64,000 bases of DNA, from assembly GCA_024036415.1 (NCBI GenBank), contig JAMWET010001353.1, positions 547,001 through 611,000 on the forward strand. The letters are read 5' to 3'. The position numbers and the translations under genes are program-made. Position 1 is the stretch's first letter. Every line of letters begins with the position of its first letter. This DNA comes from Prochilodus magdalenae. Its lineage: Eukaryota; Chordata; Actinopteri; Characiformes; Prochilodontidae. Below are positions 11,480 to 23,421 of the stretch, piece by piece. The notes below the pieces were generated by a model. The model was given only the letters and a program-made list of their open reading frames with translations. It searched no databases and was not told where the DNA came from.

Positions 11480-12630
11480 CACGTACCACAAACAGCAAAA
11501 CCAATTAGGCCAAACCAAGTGAGACCAATTTAGCACAATTAACCCATGTGTTAATCAGTCAAATAACACTGATTAACCAAATTAGTGGAAAATGTTTGTT
11601 TTAATGGAAAATGGAAAATAATGACATGATTACATGCTGCTATGCTCCTTAGTGTTAATTTCTTAAATCATTAGCAAGATAATTAGCAATTAATGCCTAT
11701 TCAGTTGTGAATTATTACAATACTGTGAACATTTGTGAGGTCACTGATGGTCCACACAGCTGGTAGTGATAATTTAACACCCATCTACCAAATTCATCTC
11801 AAAACTATCATCTATAACGAACAGTCTAAATGAAATCTCAAAAAGATCTGGAAAGATATTAGCAGAGAATGATCCAGCAAGATGACCATTTCCCAGAAAC
11901 CAAGCCTCTGTAACAATTCCTGTCAGTAAAACCCAAAAGGGGAAAGATAGACATCAAGTCCAAAAACAATCTTGCTATAGGTGCAGAAGAAAGGCCACTT
12001 TCCTGTCTCCTCCTCACAAAAAATCTTTCTCTTTGCTCTTCTTTCCTTGTGCATTGTGATGGAATTTAATATGCAACCTTTGTTATTGAATAACAGTCAC
12101 ATGTGTCTGGGCACATGCTGGTCGCAATATCTCTGGCAGTGCAGGTAATGCGATAGAGACAGCAAGGCCTATTCATCACTCTGGCCGCTTCGCAATACGC
12201 TTTATTATTTTAATGCATTTCTCAGCAATTAAAAATGATAGATTGCTTCTTGTGTTTTTATCCAGTATGCAAGGGGTACAGTGGGTGGTCACTTAAAACT
12301 TCAATTACTGACATTAGAGCAGGAAGAGAGTCAAGTATCTCTCTCTCAAGCACATGCATTTACACAGGATAAGGAACACCAATAGGGCACAATTTCTCCC
12401 CTGTAGACAACGGTAATTGTATGACGTCCTCTCTGAAAATGAAAGCACAGCACAGCACCTTCCACCTGCAGTTATCAGAAATGTGTTATGTTAATTAGGG
12501 CAGTCAACAAGCATTGCATTAAAGCTGATGGCAATTAATTTGTGATTAAGCATGATTAGTTCAGGAATACATCAGTGCAACCTCTCCCCAGCATGCTCAT
12601 AGGCATGTGAAATGATTACGGCATCTTAGA
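11480..12630. promoter_or_regulatory. TAAT-rich enhancer-like non-coding sequence
   Basis: Three sub-blocks (about 11490-11725, 12110-12260 and 12470-12625) are dense in homeodomain-type cores: repeated TTAATTA, CAATTA, GATTAA and AATTAGCAATTAATG. They sit among non-repetitive, moderately complex sequence, and a CRE-like TGACGTC occurs near 12422. This composition resembles vertebrate conserved non-coding enhancers. Conservation cannot be assessed here, so this is inference from texture only. Confidence 0.3.
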
Positions 12631-15600
12631 AAACAAGGTGGCAAGATGGCTAACCACAAAAAAACAGGATCAGAGCTTAACCAAACTTTTTCTATGGACA
12701 ATAAACCCATGATTTTTTAGGCCAAAATGACTTTTGTACAAAAAAACACAACATTCGCTGTTGTTCTGAGTATGATTATTTATATTTTGCAATTAGCACT
12801 GACACGCTACAGCTTTATGCAGTGCCTGCTGTGTATTTACATTTGGTGATATGGCCCTAAAAACAGCTCTAATCAAGAACAAACTATTGACTACAGACTT
12901 CTTATGGTATTTTTTAAAGCAGCAAAGTCTCTAGTGAAGTCAAGAAACCCACAGCTTAATGGCAGCTGCTGACAGCATAAATAACTGCAGTGTATACTTA
13001 CATTCAGCCCAGACTAACATTCAGAAGATGTAAGCGTGAAATGAGACTAATACAACATTTAGTGCCTTTTATGCAGAGCCAGAGAAGATGCTGCATAGTT
13101 ATAGTGTTCAGTTTTGCATTTAACCATTGTAGTATTTTGCATAATAAAAAGATGTTGCACTTTGTTTGGTTGTTGAACATGATACTAATGTAATAATAAA
13201 TAGTGAATATATACTATTTATAAAGATTATTTACTAAAATCATTAAAAAGTTGTATAGTATGAATAGAATAATTATGTCAGACAGAGTTAGTAGAATTAG
13301 TTTTGTTATTGGCCAATACATAAACATCAGGAATTGGTGCATCTTTGATATACACATTATCTCAGTCTCTACACTGGCTGTCCAAGATTCACGCACATTT
13401 GTTTAAGTATCCATATTATTCCAACTCTTATTTAAGCAGCCCTGAGAGTGTTAAGATACATCAGAAAATGTTTCAATTTTCCTTGTTGAAACGTTATCAG
13501 AGTTTAAGACCAGCTGACTGTGGGGATAAAGTCAAGAAGTTTGGCAAAATGCCTTTAATTAGGTACGGGAGGACTGTATTAAAGCTGTGCCAATCCTAAA
13601 TTCTAAGGTAGGATAAGAACTGGAGCTTATCTGGACATACTGGGGATGCGTTTAAGTAAAGTGTAAACTGAAATGGAATGTAAACGGAATCTGACCAGAT
13701 ATGGACATACTTCAATTACAACTCAGATGATTGTGCTAGATGTTTCCAAGGATATAAACTAGGCATTAAACCATTTTTATTTCACTTTGAAATGATTCAT
13801 GATTCCAATGATTTTAATGAAAAGCACAAAATATACAGGATGCGGAAACCCTTTTTCACTTTTCAACTGAGCTGAAAGATTTGTCTGTTATTGAGGCAAA
13901 AATATAAAAACTTTGGCTAGCTACATTAGCCTAAAACAACATACCTGTAATGCAGTTTATACTAGCAGAAACTATGCTATGCCCTTTATACTAGTAATAA
14001 CATCAAGTATACATAATCACAAGTCATCTACCACAATTACATATTCATGGTTGATATAACCAGTCTTGTGATGGTTTAGCCTACACTGAAGTTTAATTCT
14101 TTCTTTTTATAGAACCAAATTTGTACTCAACATGTTATGTACAGTCATTTGTGTAACTGTTAACCCTGATTTAAGTGCTCAAGGTTTTGCTTGTAGCTGT
14201 AGTCTTAAATTTAGCACCAGCTCACACTTATAGATAAACTGTACAAAATATGTTAGTCCTCATGACTGATATGACATGATACTGGTAATATTCTTATTTG
14301 TCAGTTTTTTCCCATTCCACCTTTTATAGCGCAGCAGTAGAGCAGTAAAGCTGAAACTGAGGTATCCGAACAAGAAGCTGGTGAACAGGAAGCTGGCTTC
14401 AGCCTCATCACAACCACAGATGAAGTTTCATAAGACATTTTTACTTGTTGTTTATTGATCAGGTTTGTGCACTTTAAACCCTATGAACAACAACTTTTGG
14501 CACTCCATAACGTTCCCCTGGATTCTTGGTAGATCAATCATGACCAACTGTAAACAGAAACTATAGATATTTTGAATAAATCACTTCTTGCCTTCCACCT
14601 GCAGTTCCTACCACAGCAAAGCTGTGATGTGACTTCGTTTGAAAAAAAAAAATTTGCTACGTTGAATGAGTATAACCTTCTAAAAACAGGAAAACTAGTT
14701 GTTACTTGCGGCACTGAACTTTTCAAAAAACATTTTTTCCCGCAAACCTGTTGTTTGGGTATCTCCAATAAAAGCCGACAAGTCAGCTGAATATACAAAC
14801 CCACTGTTGTATCACACAGTACCAACCTAGGCTACTGCTGAAGAACAACGTCAGCTAGTAGAATGGATCCCAAGCTGTTATACAACACACGGTAGCTTGT
14901 ACCTAGTTAAAAGTGAGAGACTGGTATTTGACATGTTCCGATGCCATTTACAGCGCTGAGGCCATTCAACATAAACAACAGCACAAGCTCGAACTTCTGA
15001 AATTAGCGACGCTAACAACTGTTTGGCTTTATCTAACCGCTAAACTGCGTAACCGGGTTTGGCCGACGTTCACTTTCAGCTAAGCTACTGAGTTAGCTGA
15101 CGTTAGCTATTATTCCACAAGATTGAAATTAACCTACACTTCTTCTGTTTGTTCCACAGGCGGGGTCTGTCCTCTGGCTTGAGTTTGGACATGGTAGAGT
15201 CCGGGTGGTTCAGCTCCAATATTTAACAGAAATGAACCGTGTTGTCTGTGACAAAATCCACTAAAGCGCTATTGACATCCGCGGTGCACGTCCCATCTGG
15301 CTCAGCGAACTGTTTGAATGTCCGTTGAGAGTGTCAGCTCGCGACTTTATTTATTTATTTAAATAATGCTCCGCGCGCCCACATGTTAGTGACACACATA
15401 AGTACGGAATCCATTACCACCACTTGAGGAAAAACAGTCATACAGTATCTCATAATTCCGACTCATAATTATGACATAGCATTAAATAATTGTGAATTAA
15501 TTTCTCATAATTATGACTTTGTGTCCTATAATTATGATTTAACACCTCATAACCAATTAATTTCTCATAGTAATGCCGGTAATCATCTCATCTTTTACAG

Positions 15601-15965
15601 ATATTAACTGAGACTTATAAGACACGGGCTTGTTTTTGTTCTTCACGTGTTGGAAATGGACTTCCAAACATCTAGGGTGGGTGGGGTCAGTGTTCGGGAT
15701 ACAGACACAGCCTCAATCTTTAAATCTAGGCCCACCTCTTCTGTTTTGCTTGTTAGATAGAAGGTGCAGATCTGGCTGTGCATCAGAGAGTATTATGGTA
15801 AACAAAGAATGTCGTTTTGCTGCTCTAGCCCTTTACCTCTGTTATTTTCTGGCTTTCCCATAGCTGTAATACTGTCTCTGTTAACACCATATACTGGTCT
15901 CAGTTCCTCTAACAGAACTAATCTGTTACTAATACTAATCTCTCTGTGTGTTTCTTTACCTAAGC
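12631..15965. other. Intergenic region, no recognised gene
   Basis: It is AT-rich with no exon that I can assign. Overlapping open frames on both strands at 14538-14825 have no recognisable family and are probably chance. The distal part includes the CpG-rich patch annotated at 15130-15400. Confidence 0.4.
15130..15400 (-). promoter_or_regulatory. CpG-rich patch, possible promoter or first exon
   Basis: The patch is CpG-enriched against an AT-rich background (CCGCGG, GCGCGC, TCGCGA motifs). On the - strand a good-context ATG (CTCTACCATGT, ATG at 15194-15192) opens a short lysine- and arginine-rich frame beginning MSKLKPEDRPRLW. No downstream exons were found and I do not recognise the peptide. 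It could be the first exon of an unseen transcript or simply CpG-rich non-coding DNA. Confidence 0.25.
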
Positions 15966-16266
15966 TGAACTACTATCCACCCTGTGTGGTCTGATGTGGA
16001 ACTACTGCCCATCCTGTGTAGTCTGATGTGGAACTACTGCCCATCCTGTGTAGTCTGATGGGGAACTACTGCTCATCCTGTGTGGTCTGATGTGGAACTA
16101 TTGCCCACCCTGTGTAGTCTGATAGGGAACTACTGTCCATCCTGTCTAGTCTGATGGGGAACTACTGTCCATCCTGTGTAGTCTGATGTGGAACTACTGC
16201 CCATCCTGTGTGGTCTGATGTGGAACTACTGCCCATCCTGTGTGGTCTGATGGGGAACTACTGCAC
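15966..16266. repeat. 32-bp minisatellite, about nine copies
   Basis: The unit is close to CTGTGTGGTCTGATG followed by TGGAACTACTGCCCATC (32 bp), repeated about 9.4 times. Substitutions alternate at a few positions (TGTGTGG/TGTGTAG, GATGTGG/GATGGGG, CCCAT/TCCAT). Confidence 0.9.
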
Positions 16267-17129
16267 ATAGAGACACTCACATAGGATAAAAGAATTCTGA
16301 TCAGATCTATTGGACAGTCCATGTGATGTCACAGGCTTACTGGATTAAATCAGTACTCTTGAACAACATTCCTCTGCAATACTGTCTGATATACTGCATA
16401 ATGTCGTTTATTGTTAGTTTGTATATATTTTGTGTAGCCTTATAAATTTGACAAGTTACAGAGTTTTTTTTTATAATAGGAACATGCAATTAATAAAGGT
16501 AAATATATTTGAATAAGTTTGTAAAAAGTTTAGCAGTAATGCCTTATTAGTTATATGCATGCTGTTGGTTCACTGCTTTAAATAATTGTGCATAGATATT
16601 CACATGTTTATTAAAACCAGCGAAACAAAATGCAACCTTTTGATTTTTTATCGGTGATCTTGTTCAGCCCAGGGCAGGAATAAAGCCTTAATTAAATGTT
16701 ATGTAAAATGAAGATATTTCTAATTTTTTCTTAAATATTCCCCTCTGACTGTCCAGTTTCTTTTGGCACCTTGGTTAATTAAATTTAATTTAACTCTAAT
16801 GATTAATACAAAATGATGTTGAACTTAAGCAGTCTTTTCAGTGTTATTTTCCCAGGAGGAAGTTCTTTGTTGTGGTGGTGTAATTTGTGTTGATTTGTCC
16901 TACAAGACTGATTTTTCAGTTTTGCTGACCGAGGGCTTTATAATAGACATGGGCATAATAGGTACTGTGTACTGATTAGATTAACAACTATATATATATA
17001 TTGTATAGCTACATTTAAAAGTCCATTATAGATATAATGGAAATGAAACGTTTCTTAAAGGTATGCCAGGTAATAATGTAAAGAATATATATATATAATT
17101 AATTATGTACTGGTTGTTTTAGTAGCAAT
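16267..17129. other. AT-rich intergenic sequence
   Basis: No gene or clear repeat is recognised. Short (TA)n runs occur near 16990 and 17085. The stretch at 16760-16940 contains TTAATTAAATTTAATTT-type homeobox-like cores but no other regulatory evidence. Confidence 0.35.
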
Positions 17130-17790
17130 GTAGCCCAGGGTTTCTTAACCTGTGGGCAGGGGACCACCTATGGGCCATGAAGCACCGCTAGAGGGCTGTG
17201 GTGGACCTGTTCTTAAGTGGAGGCAGTAGTTTGTAGTAGGCTACATAAAACCACATTAAGTAAATTAATATTGAAGTGTCTGGGCCTCACATCTATACAC
17301 ATATGCTTTTAAACTCTATGCTATGCTTAGGGATCTGGAGTTTTACCAGTTTCCCTTTTAGGGGTATGGTATAGGTCTGAGAAAATGTCTCTCTCTGAGG
17401 AGCAAGCAGAGGGGACTATTTCCAAGGGATAAGGGATAAGTATTTCTATATGTTATACAGAATACCCAGCCTATATAAAAGGGAAAAACTGTGCTGTAAA
17501 GGGAGGATAGCCAAAATTGGACAAGGCTTCCACCATGCAACTTGCTTGTAAAATAAACTTGCTTGTCTGTAATAAAGTATTGTCATATTTGACCAAGACA
17601 GTATTTGACAGAGTCTTCTCTTCAACACCTAGACACCATGGCATCTCTTCTCCTAGTTTACAACAATTTAAACATAAAATATAAAAAAATAATATTTCTT
17701 AGTAAAAATTATTTATTTATAAAAGTTGATATTAGGTTTCTAAAGCCTTGTAGTAATTATCAGGTGGGCCTTGAGATGCAGAAGGTATCT
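17130..17790. repeat. Interspersed repeat family B, copy 1
   Basis: The left end carries GGGACCACCTATGGGCCATGAAGCACC and the right end TTATCAGGTGGGCCTTGAG. The same outer motifs, with a different interior, recur at 22160-22510 in the SUN gene. The two copies share an outer sequence of GACCAC, GAAGCACC, GGTGGACC and ATCAGGTGGGCCT. This is likely a mobile-element family, class unknown. Confidence 0.5.
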
Positions 17791-18039
17791 GCGAACAGGG
17801 GGAAAAGACAGAAGGGAAAGTCGCTCCTATTCTACACCATCATTTCGAGCAGCATTTTGTTGGTTTAGTTAGTTTTTTGCTGAGAGACAGGAAACACATC
17901 CATCCCAGTAAATAAATAAACAAATGGTATTGGTAGTTGCACCAGGTGAATGTAAAGCTCTGAATTCTGCAGTGCCAGATCTGGATCACAATAGGAATAC
18001 GATGGAACCGCACTGCTAGGATACGATGGAACCAGGCCA

Positions 18040-18640
18040 CTGTTCTCTCATAATGGCGTGGAGCATGTAGGGGAGGCACAGTCTCACCAGACCTGCAGCA
18101 GCGCCAGCAGTAGGTGAAAGAGAGCACACTCTTTTATTCCCATAACGTTGTCAGTCGATCAGAAACAGTGATAAACTCTAAACGCATATCTTCTTAAAGG
18201 TAGTGACGCTTTTGATCGCGGTTTCAACGTTCAGGCCAAAAGGAAACTATCGCTCCGATCTGAGTCCGTACTTTTCAAACGTGACCTCAGGTGACCCGAC
18301 CTCTCTATGGTCTCTCTTTCATCGTCTCGTTGATAAAGTATCTGGATCCAGTATATAGATAGATATGTTCTGAAACGTTTTACTGTTATACATAAAAGGA
18401 CATATTTAGTTAGCGAGTCGAGAAGCAAGAGGCGCGCGCCCTTCTGATTGGCGCGAGCTCGAGTCGGTACGTGATGACGCAGAGAGCGAGCGCTCTGATC
18501 TGTTTAAAACAGATGCGTGTGTTTCCTTTGCTGTTGCTGTTTTTGTCATATTGTTGTATATTGTCTGTAAGAGCAGAAATCTATGAAGAACAGACTCCTT
18601 TGCCGCCGGTACAAGCTCGCTTGCTTCTATAACAACCATC
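18040..18640. promoter_or_regulatory. CpG-rich patch upstream of the SUN gene
   Basis: Around 18410-18500 the sequence is CpG-dense (GGCGCGCGCC, GGCGCGAGCTCGAGTCGG) with an inverted CCAAT box (GATTGG) and TGACG motifs. It lies about 1.1 kb upstream of the first SUN coding exon and could be its promoter or that of an antisense transcript. The open frames crossing it have no recognisable product. Confidence 0.3.
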
Positions 18641-19091
18641 TAAATGAGCCCATCTAAAGGAGATCATTCCTAAATTAGTTAATTTCAATTACATATGAAG
18701 TAGAATTAGAATTTGAGTTATTTGGAGTATTTGTTTTCTTTGTTATTCGGTTTTCCTTGCTCTGATTCACTCTTATCATTGAAAATGACAGTCTGGATCT
18801 TCTTTTCAGTGGTTTAGGTATACAAAGGATTTTGTTGCAGTTGTAATTTAACAGCTACAACTCTGAATAAACACCATCAGACACTAGAAGTGAAAAAAAA
18901 CTTTAGTTAGTGTACATTATTAGTGAAGTTCAATAATGGTTTTGGAAGATTCGTACTTTGCTGAAGTGCTTATCAAAATATCTTACAATTTCAAATAAAG
19001 AAGAAGAAAAATGTACATTACCTTCTTACATTTTTGTTCTGACCTCAAAAGACCTGGAATTGTTTTTATCTTTTTGCATATTTAGAACGTT

Positions 19092-19125
<34 letters not shown>

Positions 19126-19634
19126 GTAAATATTCTCTACAACAATTACCTACTAATTTCTGCACCACACAAAGTCACTAGTGTTTGAATAGCCAAGTCA
19201 CTAGTCTTGTGTAGATGTCTGTTCAGATGGCGGCCAGCATTCATTGCATTAATGGTAATGAATGAATAAATAAATAAATAAATTAAATAAACAAATAAAT
19301 TAATTATTATGTGCAGAAACTCAAGAACAATCAGTATACAATGTTCAGATAGTGTGAAGGAATTTACTGAGCTCAAACGATGGAGAAAAGTAAAAATAAA
19401 AAAAAGATAGTTCCATGTTTTTCTATGGACAGCAATATGCTTGACGCTTTTAGACTTTCATGCACATTACATTTTAGGCTCTGCTTCCACTTTCCCACAG
19501 AACCCATACTTTCACATTACAGTTCTTTGGTACATCAGCAGCATTGTTGCCTAGGCTAACAGGGCTATCAGCACTGCACATGTGCCTTTCGACTGTAACT
19601 TACCTGTAATGCATTATTCTGGCTTCCTGCAGTG
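18641..19634. other. SUN gene 5' flank
   Basis: No coding exon is seen. A (TTTA)n microsatellite lies at about 19092-19122 and an AATA-rich tract at 19264-19305. The segment probably includes 5' non-coding sequence of the SUN gene. Confidence 0.35.
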
Positions 19635-22241
19635 ATGTCACGTCGTAGCAACAGACTTTTAGTAAGCGGTTATTACCGCGATGATGAAGACTATGCAACC
19701 GATGCGAGGACCGTTTTCTACCAGGAGTCTCCCATTGGCAGGTCTGTGTGTATGCTGTGTAGTTGCATAGGAGAGAAAAAAGGATCTTCTGATTTAGACC
19801 TATGTGTAAGTCGTAACCTGATTGGAGAACCTTAACATTCTTTATGTTTGTGTTTGTAAAGGATCTTCAAGAAGAGGATGGGAGCAAAGCGATCATATTG
19901 CACTCTTTCTCAAGCTTCTTCCTCCCACAGCTCCCTAGGCAAGCTTGATACGGTTGAGGAACTCTCAGGTAGATATTAATTAAATACAAAATTCTGTGCA
20001 CAGGCCTCACAGAGGTTACATTCATATCTAATATTATTATAATAGTTCTGCATGTGTCCGTGACCTCTCCACTGTGTTCAGAAACCCAAGAGATGAAACC
20101 TACCTTTAAGTTATTGCTCTTTTAGAACATCTTGTAATCTTAACTTTGGTTCTTCCTATTTGACCCCTGCTGAAAGAACCTTGGAGTCAATGCATTTTTA
20201 TTTTTTACCTGAACTTTACATTGATACACTTTTATAAAAACTAGCATTAGCCATTACAGTCTCACATTATATGCAACATCTGGAATTTATTTATATATAT
20301 ATATATATATATAATGTTCTCTGAGACACTCCAATTCAAATCTTATGATTTTTGTTTTTAGCTCAAAGTCAGGCCTTTGTGTCCTCTGGATACTGCTTGG
20401 AGGAAAAGAATGACCCGCCTGCACCTTTGATTACAACCAAACTCTATAACCAATGCAGGAGCTCACACTTCAGTGAGTATGTGTATGTGTGGGAGGAGAG
20501 GGGTTCATGTACATATGTTGTAGAGACCTTTTATCTTTGTGGGACCACTATGTATCATGAATGTATAGAGTAGGGTTATGGTAAGGGTAAGCATGAGGTT
20601 AAGGCTAGGGTAAAGGAAAGTGTGAGGTTACGGTTAGGGTAAAGTTAATTGTGAGGTTAAGATTTAGGTCGGGGTAAGTGTGAGGTTATAGGTAGGGTAA
20701 GTGTGAGGTTAAGATTTAGGGGAGGGTACGTGTGAGGTTAAAGGTAGGGTAAGTGTGAGGCCAACTTTAAGGTTAGGGTTAAGGTTAAGGTAAGGGTAAG
20801 TGTGAGGTTAGAGTTAGAGGGGTAAGGGTAAATGTAACTTTAATGTAAGGGTGAGGGTAAGTGTGAGGTTAAGGTTAGGGTGAAGGCATGTGTAAAGTTG
20901 AGGTTAGAGTAAGAGTAAGGTTAGGTTTAAGATTAGGGTAAGGGAAAATGTGGGGTTAAGGTTAGGATGAGGATAAGTGAAGTTAAGGTTAGAGTAAGGG
21001 TTAGGGTTAAGGTTAAGGTAAGGGTAAGGTTATGTGTGAGGTTTAGGTTAGGGTATGGTTAGGTGTGAGGTTAAGGTTAGGGTACGGGTAAATTTGAAAT
21101 TAAGGTTAAGGCAAGGACAAGATCGGATTTAAGGTAAGGGTTATGTTTAAGGATGAGGTTAAGGGTTTGGTTTTAAGGTTAGGATAGAGGAAAAGGTTAG
21201 GCTTAGATTTAGTTTAGGGTAAAGTTCGGGTTACATGTAAGGTTATGGTAAAGGAAAAGGTTCGAGTTAAAGGGTTAGTGTTAGGGTTAAGGTCAGGGTT
21301 AAGGTCATAGTAAAGTTCAGGGTTAAGGTTAGGAATAGGATTAGGATTAAGCTAGTAGTACCTCTGTTTAAAGTTTGGGTTTGTTAACATAGTTTTGCAT
21401 CTGCAACTTGGTGCTAGCTTCGTATGTAGGTTAGTCTCTTGATGCTGGTCCTCCACACTTGACAGAACCACTTTCCACCCTGGTGATAGAAGCTACAAGT
21501 GAACAGGTTATTTATCTGCTCTGATTCCGTTTCTCTTTTTGTGTGTGTGCGCTCCTAGATGGCTTTCTGACCGCCGTTGTGTATTTCCTGACGGATGCTT
21601 TGATGCTCAGCAGGTACAGCAGCATTGTATCTTAATATGCTTTATCTATTTCCACATTAAAGCACTGAAAAGCACTAGTCATCGTATTCAAATCATGTTC
21701 ACTCATTTCACCTACAGGAACACTCGTCACCTCAGGAAGCCTGTTCTGACCACAGTTGTTTTGAACCTTCTTCTGACTCTGGCTTTCGGTGAGTTACATT
21801 AACAACCTAAAAAAGTTTCAGTTTTGCTGATTAAGAAGTTCATATCAGGGCCATCACGTGCATATTGCAACGCACTGTGCAAGAAATGAGAGAAATGAAG
21901 CATTCCTCTTTAGCTTTTGTGTGTGGCTCTGATGTTGAGTGTGAGAGGCACTAACTGAGCTGTTTGTCTGTAGGATTATGGATATACCCCTCACTTCTTT
22001 CTGATGTGTCCACTGTTGGCAGAACCATCCAGACACCCTCCTGTACTGCCACAATGGTACTAAGTTGAGCAAAATTATCTAACAAGTATGATACAGACAT
22101 CCAGCAGTCAAAGAAACACTCGCACATTTTGTTACTATTATATACACTGTTCTTTATGGCAGGACCACCCCCCCCCATGAAGCACCCTCTAGTGGTCCAC
22201 AGGCTTGCACTTGTAGTGAGCTGAAAACATCATACATGAAC

Positions 22242-22284
<43 letters not shown>

Positions 22285-23349
22285 TATATACCCATTTAAC
22301 ATCTTCAGTTTGAGACAGCATAGAGACGGGCTTGCAACTAACAGAGAGGTTTCTTGACGTGCTTTTACTACGTCCTTCTTTGAATTTGGACAAAGTGTAA
22401 TTTTTCTTGAAGAATTTATATTTATAAAAGCCAAGTTTAGTTTTGTGGTGGACCACTATGCTTTGTAGTTATCAGGTGGGCCTAGACGTGATACAGTGGA
22501 GAACCCCTGGGCTAGTGCCCAGGTGAGGGAGTGTTAGGATTTTGAGTAAGGTCTCTGTATGATTTTGTGTGCATTTGTGATCTGACACATGCTCTGTTTT
22601 GTGTTCTGTAGAGAGAGATTGCTTTTCTGAAAGAGGACAGGCTTAAACAGAAACTCATGCTAGAGGTAAACCTGTCATAAGTAATAATCAGCCCTGAGTA
22701 TTCATCAGTTCTGTGAATATAAATATATAACTAAATTGTTCTTTCTGTCTGACAGACACTGATGAGCGAACTAACTGTCCTGAAGTCCACCATAAGCAAG
22801 TGAGTTTGTGTGGCTATACATTGACACACTAAGGAGTTCATGTTTGGCTTGATCATGACCCCTGTGTCCTGTACTGTGTGTGTGTTAGTGTGGCACGTGA
22901 CCTCCATGTGTGGAGTGCTGGAGCTGAGAGACAGACCTCTGAGGTAAAAACCTTTCCTCTCCTAACATGTTTACCTTAACCTGAGATTAGGGGGGCAACT
23001 TTCTGGGCTCTGAGAACTCACCCATGCATTGCATTTGATGTGAGAGCACAAAAAAAATGTATGGCCAAAGGCCATAGTGTGAAGGAAACAGCTGAATTTT
23101 TCAGGTGTATGGAAGTGTATGGTCAAACAGGTCTACCAGCAGTGACTAAAATCCCAGTCTACAGGAAATTCTCCTCAGAACTGTACCAAGAAAAAAAAAC
23201 CATATCTGACCCAAATACACGAATCTTTAATTTCGATAAAGAGTGCCTGAACATTGATGATACCGTCATGCAGAAACTTTTCTAGTTCATGCCAAATCAA
23301 ATTACAGCTGCTATTTGTGTTCATGGAGGTAACAGTACATATTTGTATG

Positions 23350-23421
<72 letters not shown>

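Noticed and set aside
14538..14825. 95-codon - strand frame
   Set aside because: Overlaps an equally long + strand frame, has no recognisable motif, and shows no promoter or splice context.
20575..21350. True chromosome end
   Set aside because: The repeats are highly irregular and lie between two in-frame exons of one gene, with unique sequence on both sides.
23040..23285. 81-codon frame in a SUN intron
   Set aside because: No recognisable family, lies between two well-defined SUN exons, and has no splice signals in frame with them.
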